From: Nocardia niwae NBRC 108934 = DSM 45340
GTDB lineage: Bacteria > Actinomycetota > Actinomycetes > Mycobacteriales > Mycobacteriaceae
Assembly (NCBI RefSeq): GCF_001613465.1
Contig: NZ_BDCK01000017.1
Coordinates: forward strand, 62,001-126,000
DNA length: 64,000 nt
Direction: 5' to 3'
Shown here: piece by piece, positions 1 through 8,951 of the stretch
Numbering within the stretch: position 1 is the stretch's first letter
Layout: each line of letters starts with the position of its first letter
Notes under the pieces: model-generated
What the model saw: the letters and a program-made list of their open reading frames with translations, nothing else
Told to the model about the DNA's origin: nothing
Databases searched by the model: none
Translations under genes and position numbers: made by a program

Positions 1-1
1 G

Positions 2-415
2 CCGCTCGACGCCGACCACGAATGGGCCCGCGCCAACATGGTCACCGCCGCCGAGCTGCTCGACGTGCTCGGTACCCGATTCGAGCTCAGCGAGGCCGGG
101 CGCGCCGATCCGTCGGCCCCCGCGGAGAAGTGGCTGGTCGACGGCGGGCCCGGCAGCGTGGGCATCATCGCCACGGTGACCCGCAAGTTCTGCGACACCT
201 GCGACCGCACCCGGCTCACCGCGGACGGGATGCTGCGCTCCTGCCTGTTCAGCGACCAGGAGTTCGATCTGCGCCAAGCGCTGCGCTCCGGCGCGGGCGA
301 CGAGGAGGTCGCGACCCTCTGGCGGGGCGCGATGTGGAACAAATGGGCAGGTCACGGCATCGACGCCGAGGGCTTCGTCCCCCCGGAGCGGACGATGGGA
401 GCCATCGGTGGTTGA
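2..415 (+). CDS. moaA: GTP 3',8-cyclase MoaA, C-terminal part (cut by window edge)
   Basis: Radical-SAM enzyme that converts GTP to 3',8-cyclo-GTP, the first step of molybdopterin synthesis. Only the last ~137 codons are present; the reading frame is open to the left edge. The visible part carries the C-terminal iron-sulfur motif of the family: [13 protein letters not shown] followed by a third cysteine in LRSC, which together bind the GTP-side [4Fe-4S] cluster. The C-terminus ends in Gly-Gly, needed in MoaA for cyclization. moaD starts inside its last codons, so the two are co-transcribed and translationally coupled. The identification is secure; the N-terminal radical-SAM CxxxCxxC motif lies outside the window. 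Confidence 0.95.
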   Translation, partial: PLDADHEWARANMVTAAELLDVLGTRFELSEAGRADPSAPAEKWLVDGGPGSVGIIATVTRKFCDTCDRTRLTADGMLRSCLFSDQEFDLRQALRSGAGDEEVATLWRGAMWNKWAGHGIDAEGFVPPERTMGAIGG

Positions 416-650
416 GATCCGCTATTTCGCCGCGATCGCCGACGCCGTGGGCAAGGACAGCGAAACCCTCGACTTCCCGTCCGGGGCGACGGTGGCCGAC
501 CTGCGCGCGGCCCTGTCGGCGGCCTACGGCCCGGACCTGGACAAGATGCTGTCGGTGTGCGCCTACCTGATCGGTGACGAACTCACCCGCGACCCCGCGG
601 CCGCGTTGAGCCCGCGCGTCGACGTGCTGCCACCCTTCGCGGGCGGGTGA
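408..650 (+). CDS. moaD: Molybdopterin synthase sulfur-carrier subunit MoaD
   Basis: Small ubiquitin-like sulfur carrier (80 aa) that delivers thiocarboxylate sulfur to precursor Z as part of molybdopterin synthase. The protein has the MoaD/ThiS beta-grasp length and ends in PPFAGG; the terminal Gly-Gly is adenylated and thiolated in this family. The GTG start at 408 overlaps the moaA stop codon by 8 bases, so translation is probably coupled. MoaE, the partner subunit, is not next to it on this side. The next gene, nadE, is on the opposite strand and converges on it. Confidence 0.9.
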   Translation: MVEIRYFAAIADAVGKDSETLDFPSGATVADLRAALSAAYGPDLDKMLSVCAYLIGDELTRDPAAALSPRVDVLPPFAGG

Positions 651-681
651 CCGCGACCCGCCGAGCGCCGGGCCGCGGTGC

Positions 682-1506
682 TCAGCGCCACCAGGTGTCG
701 AGCGGGGTCGCCGGAACGGTTCGCTTGTGCCGGGTGTTGCGGAAGATGCCCTCCAGTCGCTCGGCGACCTCCAGGGTGACCTCCTTGCCCTCCAGGTAGT
801 CGTCGATCTCGCTGTAGCGCAGACCGAGCGCCTCTTCGTCGGGCAGGGCGGGGCGGTCGTCCTCCAGATCGGCGGTGGGCACCTTCGACCAGATGCTGGC
901 CGGCGCGCCGAGTTCCTGGAGCAGGGCGGCCCCTTGACGCTTGGTGAGACCGGTGAGCGGAGTGAGGTCGACGCCGCCGTCGCCGTATTTCGTGAAGAAT
1001 CCGGTGACCGCCTCGGCCGCGTGGTCGGTGCCGACCACGAGCAGGTTCTCCTGCCCGGCCAGCGCGTATTGGAGCACCATGCGTTCGCGCGCTTTGATGT
1101 TGCCGCGCACGAAATCTCGCAGCTGATTCACCTGCAACGCCGAGGCCGCTTCCGCGGCCGCGGCGTTCGCGCTGGGCCGGACGTTCACCACGACCTGCCG
1201 ATCGGGCTGGACGAACGCCAGCGCGGTGCGCGCGTCGGCCTCGTCGGCCTGCACGCCGTAGGGCAGCCGGACGGCGAGGAAGGTAGCGTCCGCGCCCTCG
1301 GCGCGCAGTTCCTCGACCGCGAGCTGGCACAGCCGTCCGGCCAGCGCGCTGTCCTGTCCACCGCTGATGCCGAGGACGTAACCTCTTGCGGGAGTGGCGT
1401 TCAGATAGTCCTTCAGGAAATCGACCCGTCGGCGGATTTCCTTCTTCGGTTCGATCGTGGGCTGGACACCCAATTCACTGATGATCTGTTCGCGCAGGTT
1501 CCCCAT
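682..1506 (-). CDS. nadE: NH3-dependent NAD+ synthetase
   Basis: Makes NAD+ from deamido-NAD, ATP and ammonia in the last step of NAD synthesis. The 274-aa protein lacks the N-terminal glutaminase domain, so it is the ammonia-dependent type. The PP-loop motif [14 protein letters not shown] is near residue 45, followed by the GTDHAAEA and [10 protein letters not shown] segments that contact the substrate. I place the start at ATG 1506 rather than at an upstream in-frame TTG (1542): a TAGACT hexamer lies 8 nt before the ATG, which suggests a leaderless transcript, and the longer form would run into the TetR gene. That regulator lies just upstream on the same strand, 22 bp away. Confidence 0.93.
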   Translation of the reverse strand: MGNLREQIISELGVQPTIEPKKEIRRRVDFLKDYLNATPARGYVLGISGGQDSALAGRLCQLAVEELRAEGADATFLAVRLPYGVQADEADARTALAFVQPDRQVVVNVRPSANAAAAEAASALQVNQLRDFVRGNIKARERMVLQYALAGQENLLVVGTDHAAEAVTGFFTKYGDGGVDLTPLTGLTKRQGAALLQELGAPASIWSKVPTADLEDDRPALPDEEALGLRYSEIDDYLEGKEVTLEVAERLEGIFRNTRHKRTVPATPLDTWWR

Positions 1507-1528
1507 GGCGCCCGAGTCTACTGGCGAA

Positions 1529-2188
1529 TCAGGACGCGACAACGCGCCGAACGACGCGCTCCCAGTTGTCGCCGATCTGCTCGCGGGTATAGCCCAGCAC
1601 CTGCATCTGGTGCATGACCAGCGCCGCGCCCAGCATCGCCAGGAGCGAGTCGGCGATGAGCCGGGGATCCCCGGGTGCGTTCGCCTGCCGCAGCAGCATC
1701 ACCACGTGCGCGCGCAGTAATCCGTACGGCCGTCCGGAGTAGCGGTCACCCGCCTCGCCGAGTTCGGCGGCGCGGTGCAGCTCGCCTTCCACCTCGATGT
1801 CCAGCAGCCTGGTGCGCCCGAAGGCGACCAGTCGTTCCACCGGCGGCGCGCCCGGTCCCAGCGGCGGCGGCCCGAAGATGAAGGACTCCTGGTACTTCCG
1901 CTCCGAATGGTCCAGCAGCGCGAGCATGAGGCCGGACCTGCTGCCGAACCGGCGGAACACCGTGCCCTTGCCGACCCCGGCGCGTTTGGCCAGCGCGTCC
2001 ATGGTGAGACTGTCCACGCCCTGCTCGCGCACCAGCTGCTGCGCCGCGTCCAGCAGCAGCCGCCGGTTGCGCGCCGCGTCGGCGCGCTCCGTGGGCTCGG
2101 ACGTGCCGGGGGGCGGGGCGCCGACGTCGAGCAGCCGGCGTGAGCCATCGGCGGACGCATCGGGTGTGGGGTAGTTCACAGCGCTCAC
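1529..2188 (-). CDS. TetR/AcrR family transcriptional regulator
   Basis: A 219-aa one-component repressor. A ~35-residue unstructured N-terminus precedes the helix-turn-helix (about residues 40-85), visible as [20 protein letters not shown], typical of the family. The C-terminal ligand-binding domain is not diagnostic. The GTG start at 2188 lies opposite the FMN reductase gene, and a 22-bp near-perfect palindrome sits between the two starts, so the likely regulon is this divergent pair (and possibly nadE just downstream). The ligand is unknown; control of a quinone or flavin reductase suggests an electrophile or quinone-like inducer, which is inference only. Confidence 0.88.
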   Translation of the reverse strand: MSAVNYPTPDASADGSRRLLDVGAPPPGTSEPTERADAARNRRLLLDAAQQLVREQGVDSLTMDALAKRAGVGKGTVFRRFGSRSGLMLALLDHSERKYQESFIFGPPPLGPGAPPVERLVAFGRTRLLDIEVEGELHRAAELGEAGDRYSGRPYGLLRAHVVMLLRQANAPGDPRLIADSLLAMLGAALVMHQMQVLGYTREQIGDNWERVVRRVVAS

Positions 2189-2205
2189 GCCGACTCCGCG
2201 GGAAG

Positions 2206-2227
2206 TAATCGGACCATGGTCCGGTTA
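2206..2227. promoter_or_regulatory. 22-bp palindrome, probable TetR operator
   Basis: Ten of eleven base pairs are symmetric around the core GGACCATGGTCC (2211-2222), with flanks TAATC on the left and GGTTA on the right. It lies between the divergent starts of the TetR gene (2188) and the FMN reductase (2278), the usual position of an autoregulatory TetR operator. It overlaps the region where both promoters must lie. Confidence 0.65.
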
Positions 2228-2277
2228 GTGTGTGGTAGACGTACGGACACCACCTCATCAGTACACCAGGAGTCGTC

Positions 2278-2847
2278 ATGAGCCAGACCCGCATTCTCGC
2301 ACTCGTCGGTAGCCTGCGCGCCGCCTCTGTCAACCGGCGGCTGGCCGAGGCCGCGGCGGACACCGCGCCGGAGGGTGTCGAGGTCACCCTCTATGAGGGG
2401 CTTGCCGACATTCCGTTCTACAACCAGGACATCGACGTGCCCGGGTCCGTACCCGCGGCCGCCCAAGCGCTGCGCGACGCGGTCGCCGAGGCGGAGGGCC
2501 TGCTGATGGTGACGCCGGAGTACAACGGCACGCTGTCGGCGGTGCTGAAGAACGCGATCGACTGGGCTTCCCGTCCGTACGGCGCCGGGGCCATCAAGGC
2601 CAAGCCCACGGCCGTGGTGAGCGCGTCGATCAGCCCGAACGCGGCCCGGTGGGCGCACGGCGACGCGGTCAAGGCGCTCGGTGTCGCGGGCGCGCAGGTG
2701 GTGGAGTCCGCGCACCTGCACTTCGGCGTCATCGGCGAGCGGTTCGGCGCCACGCATCCGCGCGACGACGCCGAGGCGCTGACCCAGCTGGCCGCCACCG
2801 TGCGCGATCTGGTCGAGGCGACGCGTGGCGAATTGGTGTCGGTGTAA
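2278..2847 (+). CDS. NADPH-dependent FMN reductase / quinone reductase family protein
   Basis: A 189-aa flavodoxin-fold oxidoreductase that uses NAD(P)H to reduce FMN, quinones or azo compounds in the cytoplasm. The FMN phosphate loop is visible near the N-terminus as LVGSLRAASVNRRL, and the conserved FMN-contact segment is TPEYNGTLSAVLKNAIDWAS near residue 80. An AGGAG ribosome binding site precedes the ATG. The gene is divergent from a TetR regulator and separated from it by the palindrome at 2206-2227, so it is probably the main target of that regulator. The exact substrate cannot be read from sequence. Confidence 0.9.
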   Translation: MSQTRILALVGSLRAASVNRRLAEAAADTAPEGVEVTLYEGLADIPFYNQDIDVPGSVPAAAQALRDAVAEAEGLLMVTPEYNGTLSAVLKNAIDWASRPYGAGAIKAKPTAVVSASISPNAARWAHGDAVKALGVAGAQVVESAHLHFGVIGERFGATHPRDDAEALTQLAATVRDLVEATRGELVSV

Positions 2848-3026
2848 GCTCCATCCCCGGTCTCGGACGAGGGCCATCGCTACGGCTGTAGCGGTGGCCC
2901 TCTTCGTTCGCCTGGGAGTTTGCTGAAAGTGTGCTGAAGCGCCGGATGGTGATCTGCGCCACTGTTTCTTCCTGGGGTGAATCGAGCGTACTGGTACTTC
3001 TCTCGATGGAATTTCATCAATGTGAC

Positions 3027-3042
3027 TCGCTACATGTCGTGT
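3027..3042. promoter_or_regulatory. NrdR box 1 (weaker), upstream of nrdHIE
   Basis: The 16-mer TCGCTACATGTCGTGT matches the general NrdR pattern ACACTACATCTAGTGT at about 12 positions. It lies exactly 32 bp (three helical turns) upstream of a stronger box. NrdR is the ATP/dATP-sensing zinc-ribbon repressor of ribonucleotide reductase genes and binds tandem boxes at this spacing. It is the weakest of the four boxes in the window. Confidence 0.55.
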
Positions 3043-3058
3043 TGTAGGAATCTGTCGG

Positions 3059-3074
3059 CCACTAGGTGTAGTGT
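3059..3074. promoter_or_regulatory. NrdR box 2, upstream of nrdHIE
   Basis: CCACTAGGTGTAGTGT, symmetric in its CACTA/TAGTG arms. Its reverse complement differs at a single base from the box at 18026-18041 ahead of nrdF. Recurrence of this 16-mer at the two separate nrd loci, both as pairs spaced 32 bp, makes the assignment to NrdR strong. The nrdR gene itself is not in the window. Confidence 0.78.
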
Positions 3075-3268
3075 CTTCGCTACTGGAAGACGGCGAGAGA
3101 CCTCACTCGACAGGAGTCGGCCACGCGTGGCTGATCAGGGGATTCGAGTCCGGCTCCAGGAGTTTGCGCAGCATGCGTCGGAACGTGCGTCGCACGCGGC
3201 CGCTCGCAGGTCGCTCGAACGATCGGCATAGGGATCACCGGCTGTGGATCAGGCACAAGGAGAGAGGG

Positions 3269-3508
3269 ATGTCAATGACCGTCACCGTGTACACCAAGCC
3301 CGCTTGCGTCCAGTGCAACGCCACCTACAAGGCTCTCGACAAGGCCGGGGTGGACTACGAGGTCATCGACATCTCGGAGAACGACGAGGCGCGTGACTTC
3401 GTCATGGCACTCGGATACCTGCAGGCGCCGGTCGTGGTGGCCGGGGACGATCACTGGTCGGGCTTCCGGCCCGACCGCATCAAGTCGCTCGCGACCGTGG
3501 CGGCCTGA
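3269..3508 (+). CDS. nrdH: NrdH glutaredoxin-like electron donor
   Basis: A 79-aa redoxin that reduces the class Ib ribonucleotide reductase. The active site is the NrdH-type CVQC near residue 12, and the C-terminal [10 protein letters not shown] segment is the NrdH signature that fits thioredoxin reductase. The ATG at 3269 follows an AAGGAGAGAGGG ribosome binding site; a second ATG two codons on (3275) is also possible. It is first in the nrdH-nrdI-nrdE operon, downstream of two NrdR boxes. Confidence 0.96.
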   Translation: MSMTVTVYTKPACVQCNATYKALDKAGVDYEVIDISENDEARDFVMALGYLQAPVVVAGDDHWSGFRPDRIKSLATVAA

Positions 3509-3587
3509 CGCTCCACCGCTTCCGGTTCATCCGAGGTGCGAGCGCCGCGCGATTCGCCGCGGCGCTCCCGAGAAGAGGAAGGCGACC

Positions 3588-4049
3588 ATGTCGGAGACGG
3601 CGGCGCTGGTCTACTTCTCCAGCGCTTCGGAGAACACGCATCGCTTCGTCGAGAAGCTGGGCCTCCCGGCGACTCGCATACCACTGCACACCGCCGACTC
3701 GCTGCGCGTCGACGAACCGTACGTGCTGATCGTCCCCACCTATGGGGGCGGTCGGCACGTGCTGGGGGGCGCTCGTTCCGACAAGGATTTCGTGCCGCGG
3801 CAGGTCGCCAAGTTCCTCAACGATCCGCACAACCGCGCGCTGCTGCGCGGCGTCATCGCGGCGGGCAATACGAACTTCGGCGACACCTTCTGCTACGCGG
3901 GGGAACTCATCGCACGCAAGTGCGGGGTGCCGTACCTGTATCGCTTCGAACTCATGGGAACCGCTGAGGACGTCGAACGCGTCCGAGAGGGATTGGGATT
4001 GTTTTGGCAACAGCAACGACAGCACCGGCCGGAAAGACAGCTCGCTTAG
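3588..4049 (+). CDS. nrdI: NrdI flavodoxin, class Ib RNR assembly factor
   Basis: A 153-aa flavodoxin-like protein that supplies superoxide/peroxide to build the dimanganese-tyrosyl radical in NrdF. The FMN-binding N-terminus reads [18 protein letters not shown], and [19 protein letters not shown] is the characteristic NrdI segment near residue 95. The ATG at 3588 follows AGAAGAGGAAGG. The 3' end overlaps the nrdE start by 46 bases in a different frame, which ties their translation together. Confidence 0.95.
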   Translation: MSETAALVYFSSASENTHRFVEKLGLPATRIPLHTADSLRVDEPYVLIVPTYGGGRHVLGGARSDKDFVPRQVAKFLNDPHNRALLRGVIAAGNTNFGDTFCYAGELIARKCGVPYLYRFELMGTAEDVERVREGLGLFWQQQRQHRPERQLA

Positions 4050-6193
4050 AGCAGCCCCCGGTTCGCGGCGCCGAAGCGGGCGAGGTCCTCGACTACCACG
4101 CCCTCAACGCGATGCTGAACCTGTACGGTCCGAACGGGGAGATCCAGTTCGACAAGGACCGTGAGGCCGCCCACCAGTACTTCCTGCAGCACGTCAATCA
4201 GAACACCGTCTTCTTCCACAACCTGGACGAGAAGCTGGACTACCTGATCGACGAGAACTACTACGAGGCGGAAGTTCTGGAGCAGTACAGCCGCGAGTTC
4301 ATCAAGAAGCTGTTCCAGCAGGCCTACGCCAAGAAGTTCCGGTTCCCCACCTTCCTCGGCGCCTTCAAGTACTACACCTCGTACACCCTGAAGACCTTCG
4401 ACGGCAAGCGTTACCTCGAGCGCTTCGAGGACCGGGTGTGCATGGTCGCGCTCACGCTCGCCGCGGGCGACGAGGCGCTCGCGGGCGAGCTGGTCGAGGA
4501 GATCATCGACGGCCGCTTCCAGCCGGCCACTCCCACCTTCCTGAACTCGGGCAAGAAGCAGCGTGGCGAGCCGGTGTCGTGCTTCCTGCTGCGCATCGAG
4601 GACAATATGGAGTCCATCGGCCGCTCGATCAACTCCGCGCTGCAGCTGTCCAAGCGCGGCGGCGGGGTCGCGTTGCTGCTGAGCAACATTCGCGAGCACG
4701 GCGCGCCGATCAAGAAGATCGAGAACCAGAGTTCGGGCGTCATCCCGATCATGAAGCTGCTCGAGGACTCGTTCTCCTACGCCAACCAGCTCGGCGCGCG
4801 GCAGGGCGCGGGTGCGGTCTATCTGCACGCGCACCATCCGGACATCTACCGGTTCCTGGACACCAAGCGGGAGAACGCGGACGAGAAGATCCGCATCAAG
4901 ACGCTCTCGCTGGGCGTGGTCATCCCGGACATCACCTTCGAGCTGGCCAAGAAGAACGAGGACATGTATCTGTTCTCGCCCTACGACGTGGAGCGCATCT
5001 ACGGCAAGCCGTTCGCCGACATCGACGTCACCGAGAAGTACTACGAGATGGTCGACGACAAGCGCATCCGCAAGTCGAAGATCAAGGCGCGCGAGTTCTT
5101 CCAGACCATCGCCGAGCTGCAGTTCGAGTCCGGTTATCCGTACATCATGTTCGAGGACACGGTGAACCGGGCCAACCCGATCGCGGGCAAGATCACCCAC
5201 TCCAACCTGTGCTCGGAGATCCTGCAGGTCTCCACGCCGTCGGAGTTCAACGACGACCTGTCCTACGCCAAGGTGGGCAAGGACATCTCCTGCAACCTCG
5301 GATCGCTGAACATCGCCAAGACGATGGACTCGCCCGATTTCGCGCAGACCATCGAAGTGGCCATCCGGGCGCTGACCGCGGTGTCGGACCAGACCCACAT
5401 CTACTCGGTGCCGTCCATCGAGCAGGGCAACAACTCCTCGCACGCCATCGGCCTAGGGCAGATGAACCTGCACGGGTATCTGGCGCGCGAACGGATCCAC
5501 TACGGGTCCGAAGAGGGCATCGACTTCACGAACATCTACTTCTACACCGTGGTCTACCACGCGATCCGGGCGTCGAACCGGATCGCGATCGAGCGCGGCA
5601 CCTACTTCGGCGGCTTCCCGGAATCGAAGTACGCCAGCGGCGAGTACTTCGACAAGTACACCGATCAGGTGTGGGAGCCGAAGACCGATCGCGTCCGGCA
5701 GCTGTTCGCCGACGCGAACGTGCACATCCCGACCCAGGACGACTGGCGTGAGCTGAAGGCCTCGGTCATGGAGCACGGCATCTACAACCAGAACCTGCAG
5801 GCGGTCCCGCCGACCGGGTCGATCTCCTACATCAACCACTCCACCAGCTCCATCCACCCGGTGGCGTCGAAGATCGAGATCCGCAAGGAAGGCAAGATCG
5901 GGCGCGTCTACTATCCGGCGCCCTACATGACCAACGACAATCTCGAGTACTACGAGGACGCCTACGAGATCGGGTACGAGAAGATCGTCGACACCTACGC
6001 CGCGGCTACTCAGCACGTGGACCAGGGCCTGTCGCTGACGTTGTTCTTCAAGGACTCCGCCACCACTCGCGATCTCAACCGGGCCCAGATCTACGCCTGG
6101 CGCAAGGGCATCAAGACCCTCTACTACATCCGGCTGCGCCAGATGGCGCTGGAGGGAACCGAAGTCGAAGGTTGCGTCTCCTGCATGCTGTAG
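4004..6193 (+). CDS. nrdE: Class Ib ribonucleoside-diphosphate reductase, alpha subunit
   Basis: Catalytic subunit (729 aa) reducing ribonucleoside diphosphates to deoxy forms; works with NrdF, NrdH and NrdI. Visible landmarks are [18 protein letters not shown] with the first redox cysteine, [27 protein letters not shown] and the C-terminal CVSCML redox pair. I take the TTG at 4004 as start because the residues [11 protein letters not shown] just after it are conserved in actinobacterial NrdE; the first ATG in frame would remove part of that block. This start lies inside nrdI. A strong hairpin follows the stop codon. Confidence 0.95.
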   Translation: MATATTAPAGKTARLEQPPVRGAEAGEVLDYHALNAMLNLYGPNGEIQFDKDREAAHQYFLQHVNQNTVFFHNLDEKLDYLIDENYYEAEVLEQYSREFIKKLFQQAYAKKFRFPTFLGAFKYYTSYTLKTFDGKRYLERFEDRVCMVALTLAAGDEALAGELVEEIIDGRFQPATPTFLNSGKKQRGEPVSCFLLRIEDNMESIGRSINSALQLSKRGGGVALLLSNIREHGAPIKKIENQSSGVIPIMKLLEDSFSYANQLGARQGAGAVYLHAHHPDIYRFLDTKRENADEKIRIKTLSLGVVIPDITFELAKKNEDMYLFSPYDVERIYGKPFADIDVTEKYYEMVDDKRIRKSKIKAREFFQTIAELQFESGYPYIMFEDTVNRANPIAGKITHSNLCSEILQVSTPSEFNDDLSYAKVGKDISCNLGSLNIAKTMDSPDFAQTIEVAIRALTAVSDQTHIYSVPSIEQGNNSSHAIGLGQMNLHGYLARERIHYGSEEGIDFTNIYFYTVVYHAIRASNRIAIERGTYFGGFPESKYASGEYFDKYTDQVWEPKTDRVRQLFADANVHIPTQDDWRELKASVMEHGIYNQNLQAVPPTGSISYINHSTSSIHPVASKIEIRKEGKIGRVYYPAPYMTNDNLEYYEDAYEIGYEKIVDTYAAATQHVDQGLSLTLFFKDSATTRDLNRAQIYAWRKGIKTLYYIRLRQMALEGTEVEGCVSCML

Positions 6194-6200
6194 TTCCGTA

Positions 6201-6235
6201 GCGAACAGGGCCTCCGCAGTGGGGGCCCTGTTCGC
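6201..6235 (+). terminator. Hairpin terminator after nrdHIE
   Basis: A perfect 12-bp stem, GCGAACAGGGCC pairing with GGCCCTGTTCGC, with an 11-nt loop, begins seven bases after the nrdE stop codon. No T-tract follows, as is common in high-GC actinobacteria. Confidence 0.75.
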
Positions 6236-6347
6236 ATTACCGGCCGCCTCGACAGCGCTCGGCTCGCAGCTCCCCACAACGGGCGATGAGCGGTTCGTCT
6301 CTGGAATATGCTGGCGCAGAATCGATCCGGTAGTGATAGGAACGACG

Positions 6348-7169
6348 ATGACCGATCTCGGCGGCGACGGGCAGCCGCTCCGGCCCATCCATGACGCCAG
6401 CGTGCCGAGCAGTGCGCGGATATACGACTACGTCCTGGGCGGGAAAGACCACTATCAGGTGGATCGGGACGCGGCCGAGAAAGTCATCGCGGCGTTTCCG
6501 ACCACCCGTGTCGCGGCTCGCCAGAACCGGCTCTTCATGCATCGTGCGGTGAACGCGCTCACCGCGATGGGCGTGACACAATTCCTCGACATCGGCACCG
6601 GCATCCCCACCGAGCCGAACCTGCACCAGGTGGCGCAGGCGCCGACGCCCGAAGCGCGGGTGGTCTACGTGGACAACGATCCGATCGTGTTGTCCCACGC
6701 GCGCGCCTTGCTCACCGGTACGCCGGAGGGGCGCACCGCCTACGTCGACGCCGACTTGAAGGATCCCGAGGCGATCCTGTCCGCGCCCGAACTCCTCGAC
6801 ACCCTGGACCTGAAGCGTCCGGTGGCGCTGAGTCTGGTCGCCGTGCTGCATTTTCTGGACGACGAACAAGACCCTTACGGAATCGTCGAGACGTTGATGG
6901 GCGCCCTCGCGCCGGGTTCGTTCCTTATGGTCACGCACATCACCGCCGACCTCGAACCCGAGATGATGACCGCCGCGCTCACCGTGTATCGGCAGAGCGG
7001 GGTCTATGCCCGGACACGCACGCGGGACGAATTCGCCCGGTTCTTCACCGGGCTGGAACTACTGGACCCGGGAATTGTCGTCAGCAACCAGTGGCGCCCG
7101 CAGGGCGAGTCCCCGTCCTGGCTCGACTCGCAAGTGAACTGCTGGAGCGCGGTCGGCCGGAAGGGGTGA
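6348..7169 (+). CDS. SAM-dependent methyltransferase, DUF574 family
   Basis: A 273-aa protein of the actinobacterial S-adenosylmethionine-dependent family (DUF574), abundant in Nocardia and Streptomyces and of unknown substrate. Diagnostic segments are ARIYDYVLGGKDHYQVDR near the N-terminus, QFLDIGTGIPTEPNLHQVA (SAM-binding motif I) near residue 80, and VVYVDNDPIVLSHARALL (motif II acidic residue). The open frame extends upstream to 6219, but ATG 6348 has an AGGA ribosome binding site and matches the usual start just before the PSSARIYDY block. It is a single gene after the nrdE terminator. Confidence 0.85.
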   Translation: MTDLGGDGQPLRPIHDASVPSSARIYDYVLGGKDHYQVDRDAAEKVIAAFPTTRVAARQNRLFMHRAVNALTAMGVTQFLDIGTGIPTEPNLHQVAQAPTPEARVVYVDNDPIVLSHARALLTGTPEGRTAYVDADLKDPEAILSAPELLDTLDLKRPVALSLVAVLHFLDDEQDPYGIVETLMGALAPGSFLMVTHITADLEPEMMTAALTVYRQSGVYARTRTRDEFARFFTGLELLDPGIVVSNQWRPQGESPSWLDSQVNCWSAVGRKG

Positions 7170-7176
7170 GATGGGT

Positions 7177-7197
7177 TGTTCGGCCGCGCCTGCGGCG
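7177..7197 (+). repeat. 21-bp dispersed repeat, copy 1
   Basis: TGTTCGGCCGCGCCTGCGGCG occurs here and, inverted, at 39755-39775 with no mismatch. Both copies are intergenic. The surrounding 7170-7426 gap has no gene, and I see nothing else in it. Confidence 0.5.
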
Positions 7198-7426
7198 CAT
7201 GCGCTTCGGTTGTTCGGGCGCGAGACGGCCGCGACGGTCGCTCGTAGGACTCGCTCCGTTGTGGGGGCGTAAGTGTGAATCAAGCTGTTCGAGGGTGGGC
7301 CGGTTGCGGGGCTCGGCCGATGGTGGGCCTTCTCCGGGCAGGCCGCGCGACGGCTCGGGCGTTGGAGGACCCGCTCGGGGCAGGAGTCACGAAGGTTCGG
7401 CTGCTTGTGAATCCTGCCCGGCGTGA

Positions 7427-8419
7427 TCAGCTCAGGGCCGGGAGCACTTCGCGTTCGAAGAGTTCGAGGCCGGAGGTGTCATAGGCGGATTCGGGGAAGT
7501 TGCAGATGGCGTAGCCGAGGCCGAGGTCGGCGACTCGGCGTAGGTTCTCGATGATTTGCTCGGGAGTGCCGGTGGCGGCGCCGCTGTTGTACAACTGCTC
7601 GAAGTAGGCCTTCGCCGCGTCGGCGCCGATCACGGGTGTCAGGCGATCCTTCAGCGCCGCGAGACGCTCGTCGACTTCGGCCTGGGTCGAGCCGATGACG
7701 ACGTTGAAGTTCGAGCTGCGGACGATCGCGTCGAAGTCGGTGCCGACGTCGGCGCAGTGCGCGCGCAGCACCTCGGACTTGTGGGTGAACTCGTCGGGAT
7801 TGCCGCTGAAGTTGGTGTACTGGGCGTACTTCGCGGCGATGCGCAGCGTCTTCTTCTCGCCGCCGCCCGCGATCCACAGCGGAATGCCGTCCTCCTGCAA
7901 CGGAAGTGGACGAACGATGGCGCCGTCCACCTGGTAGTACTTGCCGTCGAGGGTGGCCGAACCCGTGGTCCAGGCCTGCCGGAAGATCTGCACACCCTCG
8001 TCGAGGCGGCCCAGCCGTTCGCCCGCGGACGGGAAGCCGTAGCCGTAGGCGCGCCACTCGTGCTCGTACCAGCCACCGCCGATGCCCATCTCGACGCGCC
8101 CGCCGGAGATGAGGTCGACCGTCGCGGCCACCTTGGCGAGGTAGGCCGGGTTGCGGTAACTGATCGCGGTACACATCTGACCGAGGCGGATGCGCGAGGT
8201 GGTCGCGGCGAACGCCGACATCAGCGTCCACGCTTCGTGCGTCGCCTCCTCGGTGGGCACCGGGACGGTGTGGAAGTGGTCGTACACCCACAGCGATTCC
8301 CATGCCGGGTTCGCGTCGGCGCGCTGGGCGAGGTCTCGCATCACCCCCCACTGGTCCACCGGGTCGACGCCCACCAGATCGAGCCGCCAACCCTGCGGAA
8401 TGAAGATGCCGAAGCGCAC
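7427..8419 (-). CDS. LLM-class F420-dependent oxidoreductase
   Basis: A 330-aa luciferase-like TIM-barrel flavoenzyme, probably using coenzyme F420, which Nocardia makes. RFGIFIPQGWRLDL at the N-terminus, SLWVYDHFH near residue 55, and the GRVEMGIGGGWYEHEWRAYG block near residue 115 are typical of the class. I place the start at GTG 8419 because AAGGAGAT precedes it by a suitable distance and the family begins with RFGIFxPQG; the frame stays open to 8464. It diverges from an HxlR regulator, which probably controls it. The substrate is unknown. Confidence 0.85.
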   Translation of the reverse strand: MRFGIFIPQGWRLDLVGVDPVDQWGVMRDLAQRADANPAWESLWVYDHFHTVPVPTEEATHEAWTLMSAFAATTSRIRLGQMCTAISYRNPAYLAKVAATVDLISGGRVEMGIGGGWYEHEWRAYGYGFPSAGERLGRLDEGVQIFRQAWTTGSATLDGKYYQVDGAIVRPLPLQEDGIPLWIAGGGEKKTLRIAAKYAQYTNFSGNPDEFTHKSEVLRAHCADVGTDFDAIVRSSNFNVVIGSTQAEVDERLAALKDRLTPVIGADAAKAYFEQLYNSGAATGTPEQIIENLRRVADLGLGYAICNFPESAYDTSGLELFEREVLPALS

Positions 8420-8542
8420 GAATATCTCCTTCGCGTGTACCCGAACCACCGCGGCGAGCGCCACGGCTTCCGTACCTCACTGTTATCACTCCTGCGCGCG
8501 CTGGCAACCGTTCGGCGCTCGGCGCACCGAATTACGCCCCCC

Positions 8543-8911
8543 TTGCGGCGATCTGCGCCAGAAAAAGGCGACCAAGGCCGAGCTATTCGCACGCTACTCG
8601 CACGCATCGCCGACAAATGGGCTTTGACGATCATGGCGATGCTGTATACCCAGCGATTGCGATTCAGCGAGTTGCAGCAGCGCATCCAGGGCATCTCGCA
8701 GCGCATGCTCTCGCTTACCCTGCGCAAACTCGAACGGGACGGCCTCGTCATCCGCACCGTCCATGCCGAGGTTCCGCCGCGCGTGGAATACGAACTCAGT
8801 GAGCTCGCCACCACCTTGATTCCCCACGCGATAGCCCTGGCCGAACGGGCGATCGAGCACAATCCCGAGATCGACGCCCATCGGGAGGCGCACGACAAGC
8901 GGCCACGCTGA
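8543..8911 (+). CDS. HxlR-family transcriptional regulator
   Basis: A winged-helix regulator of about 122 aa. RTLLARIADKWALTIMAML, FSELQQRIQGISQRMLSLTL and LRKLERDGLVIRT are the classical HxlR helices and wing, and PPRVEYELSELATTLIP follows. The N-terminal cysteine common in the family is not seen in this frame. The start is uncertain: the frame has no ATG or GTG close by, and TTG 8543 is the best candidate, without a clear ribosome binding site. It is divergent from the LLM oxidoreductase, the usual arrangement for HxlR proteins and their redox-enzyme targets. Confidence 0.8.
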   Translation: MRRSAPEKGDQGRAIRTLLARIADKWALTIMAMLYTQRLRFSELQQRIQGISQRMLSLTLRKLERDGLVIRTVHAEVPPRVEYELSELATTLIPHAIALAERAIEHNPEIDAHREAHDKRPR

Positions 8912-8951
8912 GCACGCGCACGAGAAAATCCCCTGGCGACAGAGCAGGTGA

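Larger units (their letters stand above)
2848..3268. other. 421-bp leader region ahead of nrdHIE
   Basis: No credible gene. It holds the two NrdR-like boxes described separately and presumably the nrdHIE promoter. An open frame continues upstream of nrdH from 3071 but has no coding character before the NrdH start. The GC content dips around 2970-3090 compared with the flanking genes. Confidence 0.6.

Noticed and set aside
3031..3046. TACA...TGTA inverted repeat as a separate operator near nrdH
   Set aside because: It is contained in the weaker NrdR box region; the 16-mer at 3027-3042 in register with the 32-bp spacing explains it more economically.
4046..5443. 465-codon open frame antisense to nrdE
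   Set aside because: Antisense shadow of a highly biased gene; no start signal and no recognizable product.
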